DNA from: a virus
Direction: 5' to 3' (one strand)
Virus record (IMG/VR): IMGVR_UViG_3300024062_000061
Span: 1-25,147 of that record
Length of the DNA: 25,147 nt
The position numbers and the translations under genes were made by a program. Of this stretch, positions 14,942 to 23,175 are shown piece by piece (positions within the stretch are counted from its first letter, which is position 1; each line of letters opens with the position of its first letter). The notes beneath the pieces are model-generated. The model was not told where the DNA came from. It did not search any database and saw nothing but the letters and a program-made list of their open reading frames with translations.

Positions 14942-15418
14942 TTAAGAAAGAAAGATTAATTTATATTTTGCTGAATTAACAGCATCTTTAATGATATCTA
15001 AATTATTTACTATCTCAGAATGTGGCATAACAGCTTGTAATTCATCTATTTGAACTTTCATCATTCTTAAATATTCAATAGCACCATCTACACCAGATAA
15101 TGTAACAGGAGCTTTCTCAGGATAATTTAAAATTAACTCACAAGCACCTTGATATCCTTCTGCAATCTCATCTGCTAAATCAGGAAGCTTATCATAAATT
15201 TCATTCAATGCTTTATGTTGTGCATAAGAACCATCACCTGTAACTTGTAAATGTAACTTATGAAAACTTGTAGCTGCATTCATAACCTCAACAACTAAAT
15301 TTGCAGTCATTGCATCTACCACTTTCATATCTGTTGATCTTTCCATCATTGATTCTTTAACAGAAAATGATCTACTTAATCTTTTTCCTTTCTTTTTTAG
15401 ATTTCTTGAATAATCCAT
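14942..15418 (-). CDS. Dps/ferritin-like four-helix protein (158 aa)
   Basis: The segment from F52 to Y89 aligns without gaps to the Dps signature. H56, H68, D83 and E87 have the same spacing (12, 15 and 4 residues) as the Listeria Dps ferroxidase ligands H31, H43, D58 and E62; N72 replaces the accessory D47. Context also matches: a glycine after the first His-containing helix (VTGDGSYAQHKALNEIYD), then DLADEIAEGYQG. Length (158) is normal for Dps, and the last helix (NNLDIIKDAVNSAKYKLIFL) resembles the fifth Dps helix. Residues 1-18 are Lys/Arg-rich, like DNA-binding tails of some Dps proteins. I recall phage relatives under DUF5856, function unknown. It is packed between a ring candidate (gap two bases) and the 394-aa gene. 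Iron oxidation or DNA binding is inferred, not shown. Confidence 0.72.
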   Translation of the reverse strand: MDYSRNLKKKGKRLSRSFSVKESMMERSTDMKVVDAMTANLVVEVMNAATSFHKLHLQVTGDGSYAQHKALNEIYDKLPDLADEIAEGYQGACELILNYPEKAPVTLSGVDGAIEYLRMMKVQIDELQAVMPHSEIVNNLDIIKDAVNSAKYKLIFLS

Positions 15419-15420
15419 AA

Positions 15421-16128
15421 TTAATTATTTCTCTCAGCTGCTGCTTGTCCTCTTTGCTGTTGATATATATTTTCTATATCTCCAGCTATTAATGATGCAG
15501 TATCATCTAATAATAATTCTACAAGATCATCTTTAAACTCACATGGTACATCAACAGTGCTTACTTGTCCTGTATAAGGATCCGTACATCCTAGAATTTG
15601 AATAAATTGTGGTTTTCTATAATATGTTAATACTGGGTTGGCAATGTTAAAATCAGAATTTTTATAGATTCTAATTTTATTACCTATCATAGTACAAAAT
15701 GTTTCACCCCATTCAAAATCAGGATTCTTTAATGGATCTCTAAGTAATAAAGAAACATTAGCTTCTTCTGCTAAATAAACAGTCATTGAACGTGGATCAG
15801 GACAACATTCACTAGTAGCATCTGTTGAAATTCTTTTGTATTCTAAATATGCATCCTCTGGAAAATTATCTGTTTCAAAATAATCATCAGTTGTATTACC
15901 TGTTAAAGATAATTCTATAAGTAAAGGTTGTAAATCATCTATTCTTCTTTTAGATAACTCATCACCCTCCTTGTACATATTACCACCATGTAAATTTCTT
16001 CTACACCATTCTAATTGTACTTTATTAAAAGCTTCTACAAATTGCCAACATTCTATATTGTCATAGTCTTGACTATCAAGTTTATTGAGTCTTTGCTTAA
16101 GTTTAATTTGGAGAGTGTTGTTATTCAT
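15421..16128 (-). CDS. Head-tail connector / ring protein candidate (235 aa)
   Basis: The N-terminus is helical (LQIKLKQRLNKLDSQDYDNI, CWQFVEAFNKVQLEWCRRNL), the centre is beta-rich (DDYFETDNFPEDAYLEYKRI, SMTVYLAEEANVSLLL, NKIRIYKNSDFNIANPVLTY, YRKPQF), and the C-terminus is a helix (FKDDLVELLLDDTASLIAGD) with a Gln/Ala-rich tail. This helix-beta-helix plan is shared by phage adaptor proteins of the gp4/gp6 kind and by crAss ring proteins. A CCPDP motif is present near residue 108. It lies in the block after the capsid gene, 11 bases after the 338-aa gene, and is followed after two bases by the Dps-like gene. The connector role is inferred from plan and place. Confidence 0.7.
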   Translation of the reverse strand: MNNNTLQIKLKQRLNKLDSQDYDNIECWQFVEAFNKVQLEWCRRNLHGGNMYKEGDELSKRRIDDLQPLLIELSLTGNTTDDYFETDNFPEDAYLEYKRISTDATSECCPDPRSMTVYLAEEANVSLLLRDPLKNPDFEWGETFCTMIGNKIRIYKNSDFNIANPVLTYYRKPQFIQILGCTDPYTGQVSTVDVPCEFKDDLVELLLDDTASLIAGDIENIYQQQRGQAAAERNN

Positions 16129-16139
16129 TATCTAAAAAT

Positions 16140-17156
16140 TTATGAGTTCCAATATGGTTCTATTTTATTTAATAAAGATGTTAAACTTTCATCATTTTCA
16201 GGATTCTTTAAAAATTCTAAACATTCAGAAGGAGTTTTTCCTAATCTAACACCACTATCAATAGGTTCAATCCATCCTCCTGCTTTAGTGGTCATAAATC
16301 TGTAATATAAAGCATCTTTAATTAAAGCTCTTATTTTTAATTCTTCCATATCTAATGCTGCAACATCTGAAAATTGTGAAGCTGCTCTTTTCTTAGATGA
16401 CTCAGCACCATTACCATTAATGTATTCATCCATATTTTCATACAATACATCGTTGGGTGTACTCTTAACATACTGAGCACTGTTTGCATCACATATCTTA
16501 GCTACATACATTAACTTATTTGTATTTGTATCATATAAATTTTGTAAAGAAGCTAATGCTTTATTTCTTAACTTACTAACTTCAGTTCTAGTATTTAATG
16601 TTTCTTGCATAGTATCTAAATAAAATTTAGGAGAATTGTTTGAAGTTTTAGCTTCTTTTAGTGATTTAGCTACTATAGAAAAACCACCTGCATTAATTGC
16701 ATGTAATTTTATTAAATCATATGGATCTGTTTCTGGATCTAAAAATACTGGATCATTTCCACATCTTAAACTAATCTTATCCCAAAATGAAGAATTATCA
16801 GGTTTCATTACCGTAAGTTTATTCCAAAAATCTTTATCTTCAGTATCAACTACGTTAGCTGCTAGTTCTGCTTCTAGTTGTGCAACAACTTTTCTAATTT
16901 CTTTGATTTTTGCTTTTTTTTCTGCAGGAGCTAATTTTTTAACTTCTGGTGCAAATTCATTTAATCCTGTAACATATCTTTTAACACCGTTCATTTCTAA
17001 ACATGCTAAAGACTCTTCATGAAATACTCCATCATGGAGGGATAATCCGTACTGCTCTAATCCCATATTTTCAGTATTAGGATTGAAAAATGGACGTATT
17101 GCAATACTTTGATTTTTTGATTGCTGATACTTTTCTACAATTGTGTAATCTGTCAT
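16140..17156 (-). CDS. crAss-like conserved protein encoded after the capsid gene (338 aa)
   Basis: This mainly helical protein has a recognisable N-terminus (IVEKYQQSKNQSIAIRPFFN), a likely coiled coil at about residues 75-97 (PAEKKAKIKEIRKVVAQLEA), and helical repeats to the end, including EVSKLRNKALASLQNLYDTN and the Pro/Glu-rich finish GKTPSECLEFLKNPENDES. I recall homologues right after the major capsid gene in crAss-like phages; no function is assigned. No enzyme motif is seen. A capsid-associated, cargo or assembly role is possible. It follows the capsid terminator, with a palindrome and stem-loop in its leader, so it seems to start a separate message that continues into the ring candidate and Dps-like genes. 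Confidence 0.65.
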   Translation of the reverse strand: MTDYTIVEKYQQSKNQSIAIRPFFNPNTENMGLEQYGLSLHDGVFHEESLACLEMNGVKRYVTGLNEFAPEVKKLAPAEKKAKIKEIRKVVAQLEAELAANVVDTEDKDFWNKLTVMKPDNSSFWDKISLRCGNDPVFLDPETDPYDLIKLHAINAGGFSIVAKSLKEAKTSNNSPKFYLDTMQETLNTRTEVSKLRNKALASLQNLYDTNTNKLMYVAKICDANSAQYVKSTPNDVLYENMDEYINGNGAESSKKRAASQFSDVAALDMEELKIRALIKDALYYRFMTTKAGGWIEPIDSGVRLGKTPSECLEFLKNPENDESLTSLLNKIEPYWNS

Positions 17157-17203
17157 AATAAATTGGTTTGTTTAAATATTTAATAATTATTGTTAATTCA
17201 AAT

Positions 17204-17219
17204 GTGCATATATATGCAC
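17204..17219. promoter_or_regulatory. 16-bp perfect palindrome, possible operator
   Basis: GTGCATATATATGCAC reads the same on both strands. It lies 48 bases before the ATG of the 338-aa gene in an AT-rich leader. Its GC-containing ends are unusual here, which fits a dimeric repressor or activator site better than chance AT repeats. No regulator is seen nearby. Confidence 0.4.
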
Positions 17220-17240
17220 TTTATTAATATTAATATTTCT

Positions 17241-17263
17241 ATAGCCAAGATTATCTTGACTAT
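17241..17263 (-). other. Stem-loop in the capsid / 338-aa gene interval
   Basis: On the minus strand the RNA can form a 10-bp stem (auagucaaga with ucuuggcuau, one G-U pair) with a 3-base loop. It is not followed by a T run, so it is not a normal terminator. It might be an RNA-processing site or a stabiliser of a downstream 5' end. Confidence 0.4.
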
Positions 17264-17298
17264 GGTTATTTAAATTAGATAACTATTTTTAAAAGGTT

Positions 17299-17333
17299 AA
17301 AAAAAAGGGAGGAAGTTTTAACCGCCTCCCTTT
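17299..17333 (-). terminator. Intrinsic terminator of the major capsid gene
   Basis: Arms 17304-17312 (aaagggagg) and 17325-17333 (cctcccttt) pair perfectly around a 12-base loop; on the minus strand a T run follows (plus-strand A from 17299). It starts 12 bases after the capsid stop codon. Confidence 0.9.
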
Positions 17334-17345
17334 AAATTATTATTC

Positions 17346-18965
17346 TTAGAATGATCCTCCAGTTACTGGGTTTCTCATTACAATCTTAAGAACTTTAGTT
17401 GGATCTTTAACCCAAATTGCAGGCATAGTCTGCGACATCATAACTCTGTAACCATTAAAGTTACCAGTTGATGAAAATCCTTGAGTTCTTCCCATGTAGT
17501 CCATAGTACCATTTTGGTAGAACCACTTAAGTTGATTATCCCAAGAAAGTTTCAACAAGTGAATGTTGTCGTTTCCTTCATCTGTAACATCAAAGATAAT
17601 AAAGCTATAAGAACTTAAAGGACGACCATCAATCAATGGATTCTCTATGTCATTAGTGTTTAAATTATCAAATGCAGGGTTAAGAACAAACTTAACGTTA
17701 GCAAGGAAAGGAATAGTAAAGCTTGTATAAGCAAAACCGAAATCAAGATCCATACCTTGTCCTGTTACTGCACCAATGTCAGAAGCATTTTGAACTAATC
17801 CAGAACCATATACTTCATCAGCAATAGCTTTGTTAATTAGTTGCATACCACCAATACCAGTTTGTACAACAAGTGATCTTTGTGGATCCGGACCTTTAAA
17901 TTCAACTTTTCCTTGATAGAAATTATAAAGTTCAGATTTGAACATATCAAGAGTGAAAGAAGATTTGTTGTATACTCTCTTGAAAGAGTTATCCAACTGA
18001 GACCAAAGTCCTACAGATAATCTAACGTCATCTGGACCATCTTGCTTGATTCTACCTCCCTTACCCCACATTAGGTAAGTTTCAATGTCAGTAGCAATTT
18101 TTGAAAGGTGAGCAGCTTCCATGTTTGTAATGAAAGTTTTAGTAAGAGTACCATTTTCAAATGCTTCTCTAGCTCCTGCTTTACCCATGTTTGCAACTAG
18201 TCCTTCAATAGAAGCTACTGATGGATTGTTAGAGTCTTTGTCAAAGTTTCTCCAAATCTCAGTTACTGGAACAGTTCCATCTGCATTCAAACCACCTTTG
18301 ATCATAAGATCAGCACGGCTAGAAATAGAATAATGAACGTGTGCTTCAGCTCCTCCTACAAAGTTGTAGAATTCACGGAATCCAGATCCTGTTGTAATTT
18401 CAGAAAATCTTTCACCATACTCACCACGTGCAGAACCTTTTCTAAAGAATTTAGTTCCAGAAGCTAAGTAAGCATTGTCTAGAGTTGCTGTGTTGTTGTT
18501 GTTTACTAATTGAACTGTGTAAACAAATCCGTCACCTGCTGGGATAATATCGTCAGCTGTGATGTAAAGTTCTACACCATTGTACTTGTCATAAGTGATA
18601 ATATCACCATGTCCAAATGTTCTCTTAGAAATTTTAATTTGAAATGTTGTTCCATCAATACCTTTTGAAGTATTTCCTGGATCCATGTCTGCCACAATAT
18701 ATGGAAGATCTTGCGCGATAGGGGTTTGCCATTTGTACTCACCACGTGCATTGTCTACTAAAATTGTATTCTTTCCACCAAATGAAGCCATTTGATAAAG
18801 AGGCATTTCAACTTTTTGTGTCATTGCCCATAAATCTACTGGTCCCATATCCATTGGTTCTGCTGAACCAAGCATCTGAGTTAAGTGATAAGAATCAACG
18901 TGAGAACTTGCACTATAGCTAGTGTCTCTTAGGAAAATCCCATTGTTTAATACTGGAGTTGCCAT
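17346..18965 (-). CDS. Major capsid protein, crAss-like (539 aa)
   Basis: The protein begins MATPVLNNGIFLRDTSYSAS and includes EMPLYQMASFGGKNTILVDN, FKISKRTFGHGDIITY-like strands, the Arg/Gly-rich FFRKGSARGEYGERFSEITT and a C-terminal NPVTGGSF. Size and order of segments fit crAss-like major capsid proteins, which have the HK97 fold and build the icosahedral shell. It follows the scaffold-like gene, has its own terminator and an A-rich leader, and its codons are less extremely AT-rich than those of neighbours, all consistent with very high expression. No separate N-terminal delta domain is evident by eye; a scaffold protein is encoded upstream. Identification is by recalled family similarity and position. 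Confidence 0.9.
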   Translation of the reverse strand: MATPVLNNGIFLRDTSYSASSHVDSYHLTQMLGSAEPMDMGPVDLWAMTQKVEMPLYQMASFGGKNTILVDNARGEYKWQTPIAQDLPYIVADMDPGNTSKGIDGTTFQIKISKRTFGHGDIITYDKYNGVELYITADDIIPAGDGFVYTVQLVNNNNTATLDNAYLASGTKFFRKGSARGEYGERFSEITTGSGFREFYNFVGGAEAHVHYSISSRADLMIKGGLNADGTVPVTEIWRNFDKDSNNPSVASIEGLVANMGKAGAREAFENGTLTKTFITNMEAAHLSKIATDIETYLMWGKGGRIKQDGPDDVRLSVGLWSQLDNSFKRVYNKSSFTLDMFKSELYNFYQGKVEFKGPDPQRSLVVQTGIGGMQLINKAIADEVYGSGLVQNASDIGAVTGQGMDLDFGFAYTSFTIPFLANVKFVLNPAFDNLNTNDIENPLIDGRPLSSYSFIIFDVTDEGNDNIHLLKLSWDNQLKWFYQNGTMDYMGRTQGFSSTGNFNGYRVMMSQTMPAIWVKDPTKVLKIVMRNPVTGGSF

Positions 18966-18996
18966 AATTTTTAACTTTTAATTTTTAATTTTAATT
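18966..18996 (-). promoter_or_regulatory. A-rich translation leader of the capsid gene
   Basis: The bases before the ATG on the minus strand are almost only A and T (aaaattaaaaattaaaag, then ttaaaaatt) with no GGAGG-like sequence. The 394-aa gene has a nearly identical leader. A-rich leaders without Shine-Dalgarno sites are typical of highly expressed genes in Bacteroidota. Confidence 0.55.
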
Positions 18997-19015
18997 TATT
19001 ATACATTTTGATTAA

Positions 19016-20284
19016 TTAAATCCGTTTGAATATGTTGTTGGTTCTCTGAAGTTTTTTACCCGGTTTACTTTTTCTAACTGGCTCAGTTTCTTTTGTACCA
19101 AGTGAATTAGATGTACGGTTAGATTGTTCAGTCTTTAATTTTCTTACAGTTTGCTCAATATTCTGTTGAGCTCCTTTAGACATTATTTTTTCTTTGTATC
19201 CTTTTGGGTCTTGTAATAACCATAATGCTTCTGATATTAAAGAATAATTAGGTTCAACAAATTGATACTTTTCTAATAAATGACCTAATAGATTTGTATT
19301 TTTACCACTAACTGATGGATATGCTGGTTGTACTAATCCATTATATAGCATAGCTTGAGTCTTTTTATCTATTTTAATATCATTTATTGTACCATCTTTT
19401 AATGTATCATATACATTTTGCATATAATGAGCTGATGCTTGCTCTTGCTGTTTCTTTTTCATTTCTTGCTCTTCAAGTTTTTGAGCAATAATTTTTTCTT
19501 GCATCTTATCTAATTTAGGTTTAAACTTAGATGCTTGTGCTTCTAACTTACCTAAATCTTTCCAAATTTCAATTTCTTCTTGAATCTCTTCAGATGTACC
19601 ATATCCTGTAGCACCTAGATACTCAGTAATAATTCTTTCTTGATCATTTTCTTTAGTAACATCTAATTCTTTAGATTCTTCTACATATGCTAGTGTAGAA
19701 AACAATCCTTTTAAATCTTGTCCTCCATCTGCAACATACCTTGCAGCAACTTGTAATTCTTGAGGTAAACTTTCAAAAAATTGTTTTGGTGTTTCTCTTC
19801 TAACTTGGTTAGCTTTTTCTTCAAGATTTGCTTCAATAAGTTCTTCCCAATCTTTAGCACTATAATCTTCTAACGGTTTTTCATCATCAAAAGGAACTAT
19901 CTTTTCGCTACTAATAAGTTTAGAAAATACATCAGATATTCCAGAAATAGGTTTTCTACCTCTTTTCTGTTTTATTTCTTCATCTGTGTCTTCATCATCT
20001 ATTGAATCAATAATATCATTTACTTCTTCTAATGTATCTTCTTTTGATTCAACTTCTTCTTTAGAATCTTCAGATACAATTTCATTTAAATCATCAACAT
20101 CACTTTCAGGTTCAGTAAAAGAAAAATCTACTTCTTCTCTTCCTTTAAGAATGTTGTTAGTTTTTGGTTTTTCTTCTGTGGCAGATATAACGTCACCTCC
20201 AGCGGGTGCTCCACTGAAAATTTCATCAATATTAATATCTAATACTTCTACGTTACTTTCCACAATATTTGTTTTTTCACTCAT
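19016..20284 (-). CDS. Putative scaffold / capsid assembly protein (422 aa)
   Basis: Residues 1-105 are strongly acidic (ESDVDDLNEIVSEDSKEEVE, DDEDTDEEI) and probably disordered. Next comes KRGRKP (107-112), an AT-hook-like core. The central part has helices around FFESLPQELQVAARYVADGG and DLKGLFSTLAYVEE, then a coiled coil at about 245-285 (KLEAQASKFKPKLDKMQEKI, EEQEMKKKQQEQ). The last 40 residues are basic (RKSKPGKKLQRTNNIFKRI). An acidic, helical protein encoded between portal and capsid, with a basic C-terminal tail, is the classic plan of a phage scaffold, whose tail binds the capsid shell. No protease motif is seen. The scaffold function is inferred from position and composition; homologous genes occupy this place in crAss-like phages. 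Confidence 0.65.
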   Translation of the reverse strand: MSEKTNIVESNVEVLDINIDEIFSGAPAGGDVISATEEKPKTNNILKGREEVDFSFTEPESDVDDLNEIVSEDSKEEVESKEDTLEEVNDIIDSIDDEDTDEEIKQKRGRKPISGISDVFSKLISSEKIVPFDDEKPLEDYSAKDWEELIEANLEEKANQVRRETPKQFFESLPQELQVAARYVADGGQDLKGLFSTLAYVEESKELDVTKENDQERIITEYLGATGYGTSEEIQEEIEIWKDLGKLEAQASKFKPKLDKMQEKIIAQKLEEQEMKKKQQEQASAHYMQNVYDTLKDGTINDIKIDKKTQAMLYNGLVQPAYPSVSGKNTNLLGHLLEKYQFVEPNYSLISEALWLLQDPKGYKEKIMSKGAQQNIEQTVRKLKTEQSNRTSNSLGTKETEPVRKSKPGKKLQRTNNIFKRI

Positions 20285-20324
20285 AATACTTGTTGGTTTT
20301 AATTATTACTGGTTTCTATATATA

Positions 20325-20336
20325 TATAATATAATA
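20325..20336 (-). promoter_or_regulatory. Promoter-like element upstream of the scaffold-like gene
   Basis: Plus-strand TATAATATAATA shares the TATAATATA core with the elements at 7042, 13576 and 14922. It lies 41 bases before the ATG at 20284, in the 116-base gap after the portal gene; nothing else is seen in that gap. Confidence 0.35.
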
Positions 20337-20400
20337 ATTCTTTATTATATAAACTTAAATAATTTTAAAAAAATTAATGTTTTTCGCACTATATAGCTAA

Positions 20401-23154
20401 CTATGATTTTTTATCTTTAGAAGACTTGACATCATATTTATTTTTATTTTCTCTAGCTATCTCAAGATTTGTATTTGCAATCTGTAAATCAGCAGCAATT
20501 TTTTGTTTCTGAACATCTGCTTTAGAACGCTCTACTGTATTTCTAGTAGCCATCTCATCACGTTTAATATTCATTTGTTCTCTATATCTAGTAGATTCTT
20601 GAATATCTTTCATTGACTCTCTATAATCACTAATCTGATTCTGATTAATATCAGCTTGTGCAGCATATCCTGCAGATCTTATTTCTGCAATTGTTATATC
20701 TTTCTGACGTTCAAGTTCAGCATCTCTTTGTTCAACTTCAAGTTTCATTCTTGCTTCTTCAGCTTGTTGTTGAAGTTGAGCTTCTTGCATCTCACGTTGT
20801 TGCTGCATATCTTGAGTTCTTTGCTGAATCATTTTTTGTTCAGCATCTTTAAGAATATCACTTACTTCTGCAATATTATCAGATTTAATAATGTTACCTA
20901 ATTCATATATAGATGCACCAGTAGTATTATTAGTTAATGCCATTTGCTTTAACTGTTCTAATACAGCTCTATGATTTGTTTTAGATGTTACAAATACATT
21001 AAAGTCTCTTAATAAAAGATCAGTACCATTTATAACAAAATTTACTTTTTCTGCTTCTGTAGTAATATAATTCAATCTAATACTTGGATTAGTACTCTGA
21101 TAATATTGAGCTAAATCTGTTCTCATTTGATGAACCCTTGGCATTAAATGATCTGAATGCTGTGTAAAATATATTTCTGTTTGTGCATATGATTGTTGCA
21201 TAGCATTAACAACACCAGTAGCAGTTTCAGCAGATACAGCACCACCTAAACGTTGAGGATTAATACCAATAGCATCAAAACATTGTTGTTTGAAATAATT
21301 AGCTAATTGAATACGCGACATTAATCTACCAGTTTGCTCCATGTTAAGAGTCTGATAGTGATTAAAGTTTGTTGCATTTTCTGTATTAGTAATGGAAGTA
21401 TCTAAAGGTAACATCTGAAAATCCTTCATTGCTACATATGCTTTTGCATAATTATTTTTACCCCAGTCTTCACCCATTGAATGTCTTGGTAAAGCATTCT
21501 GATCAAACATAATCACAGTACCAAGCTCATCTACTAAAATATCAGCTATTTGATTATTAACCATGTTGTATCCAACTTGGTATGCTTTCATCAAATCAAC
21601 TAATGATGTTGATCTTGTATTTCTATCTGAAAATACTCTTCCTTCTACAGGTAACTTACAACCATATAATGATTTATTACCTTTAAATTGGAAAGGCATT
21701 CTTCCAGGAGTCTTTCTATTAATACCTAAATATATTGGTGCAGAGTCTTCGCTTATACTAGATCTCCATGATGTTGGAATGTTTGGTCCAAGTTTAACAC
21801 CACCCCATACTTCATTAATCCAAATCCAATCTATATGCTCTCCATATAATAAGTTTTCTTTATTCTTTTGTTTATATATGGATGTATCATATACACTTTT
21901 TTCAGTTATCTTATAAGTTTCATCAACAATGTCTTGAATAATTTCACCATCTTCTAAAACTCTTATTAAATGACCTATCTTTCTTTGAGTCTTCCAGTAT
22001 ATAGTTGTGACCCTCATTAAGTTACTATCACCATACTGTGCTAAGTCTTCACTTTGATCTAATATTTGATTTATAATATCACCACCAACACTTCTATCAT
22101 TAAAATAATTACTAGTATATTGTCTATACCCTAATGAAGGGCTATCAGTATTCCATGAATGAGATCTAGTTGGATCATAATATGAACCATCATTTTGATA
22201 TCCATTAACTGTATATTGTGCTGATCTTGCAGGATATATTCTTTGTAATGATTCTAATTGTTTCTTATTCATTAAATATCCATATCTATCTACAACATCA
22301 GATACAGTCATTAAATCTATTTTACCTACATAATTAGAATCAGATATATATCTCTGATCTGGAGACTTTTCATAAAATGTTAGTACAGGATTCCATAACT
22401 CTACATCATAATCATCCTCCATCATTCTAAAATGCCAAAACTCTCTATCAGTAATAAGCATATCACGGAAAGCTCTTTCCTCTAACTCAAGCATTCCAAA
22501 CTTTTCTTCATCAACAGCATATTGATGAGAAGCCCATTCTTCAATTGAACTTCTATATGACTTACTAAAATAATCTTCTATTTGAGGTAATGTTTTAATA
22601 TTTTCTGGAGACAACTGTTGAGCAAATTGTTCTGAATTAGGATCAACTCCCATTTGAATCATTTTTGTCAATAATTGTTTTTCTGCATCAGCAAGTAATG
22701 CAGACTCAACTTCAGCCTTTTTAACCTCAAGCATCTCATTGTAAGAAGTATCATCAACAGCTCTAAATTGAACTTTATTATATCTCTTAGAAAACTCTCC
22801 AGATAATACATTTATTACATTAGGGACAATAGGATAAAATTTAAGCTCTAATGCAGAATCTTCTTCTTTTGTTAGAACATCCATTAGATCCTTGTAGTCA
22901 TTATCAGGTTCTACAATATAATCAGATTTATCTATTATACCTTTAGCAAGTTTATAGTTCTTTAATAATCTTCTTGCATTAATTTTTAAAAACTCTATAC
23001 CTTGTAATTCTAACCAGTCTAAATTCCAAGCAGCCCACTCTTCATTTTTTTGTTTATATGGTAAAAACTGAACAGGTTGTGTTAAATTAGAAAAGGTAGG
23101 TCCTTCTGTAGATTTAGCACCATTTTTAAGCTGCATTGCATTAAGTACTTTCAT
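20401..23154 (-). CDS. Portal protein, crAss-like (917 aa)
   Basis: A 917-residue protein lies directly after TerL. The N-terminal part includes FLPYKQKNEEWAAWNLDWLE and LEFLKINARRLLKNY-like helices, followed by the long clip/wing core (MRVTTIYWKTQRKIGHLIRV, EHIDWIWINEVWGGVKLGPN) and the stem-like helix GRLMSRIQLANYFKQQCFDA with GINPQRLGGAVSAETATGVV, a motif common in large phage portals. Residues 771-917 form an uninterrupted Gln/Glu/Lys-rich coiled coil (QQRTQDMQQQREMQEAQLQQ and on), ending in a Lys-rich tail; it probably forms the barrel that extends into the capsid. Twelve copies should make the DNA channel and the docking site for TerL. Identification rests on size, motif pattern and gene order. 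Confidence 0.9.
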   Translation of the reverse strand: MKVLNAMQLKNGAKSTEGPTFSNLTQPVQFLPYKQKNEEWAAWNLDWLELQGIEFLKINARRLLKNYKLAKGIIDKSDYIVEPDNDYKDLMDVLTKEEDSALELKFYPIVPNVINVLSGEFSKRYNKVQFRAVDDTSYNEMLEVKKAEVESALLADAEKQLLTKMIQMGVDPNSEQFAQQLSPENIKTLPQIEDYFSKSYRSSIEEWASHQYAVDEEKFGMLELEERAFRDMLITDREFWHFRMMEDDYDVELWNPVLTFYEKSPDQRYISDSNYVGKIDLMTVSDVVDRYGYLMNKKQLESLQRIYPARSAQYTVNGYQNDGSYYDPTRSHSWNTDSPSLGYRQYTSNYFNDRSVGGDIINQILDQSEDLAQYGDSNLMRVTTIYWKTQRKIGHLIRVLEDGEIIQDIVDETYKITEKSVYDTSIYKQKNKENLLYGEHIDWIWINEVWGGVKLGPNIPTSWRSSISEDSAPIYLGINRKTPGRMPFQFKGNKSLYGCKLPVEGRVFSDRNTRSTSLVDLMKAYQVGYNMVNNQIADILVDELGTVIMFDQNALPRHSMGEDWGKNNYAKAYVAMKDFQMLPLDTSITNTENATNFNHYQTLNMEQTGRLMSRIQLANYFKQQCFDAIGINPQRLGGAVSAETATGVVNAMQQSYAQTEIYFTQHSDHLMPRVHQMRTDLAQYYQSTNPSIRLNYITTEAEKVNFVINGTDLLLRDFNVFVTSKTNHRAVLEQLKQMALTNNTTGASIYELGNIIKSDNIAEVSDILKDAEQKMIQQRTQDMQQQREMQEAQLQQQAEEARMKLEVEQRDAELERQKDITIAEIRSAGYAAQADINQNQISDYRESMKDIQESTRYREQMNIKRDEMATRNTVERSKADVQKQKIAADLQIANTNLEIARENKNKYDVKSSKDKKS

Positions 23155-23175
23155 TCTTAGTTTATTATCTTTTAC

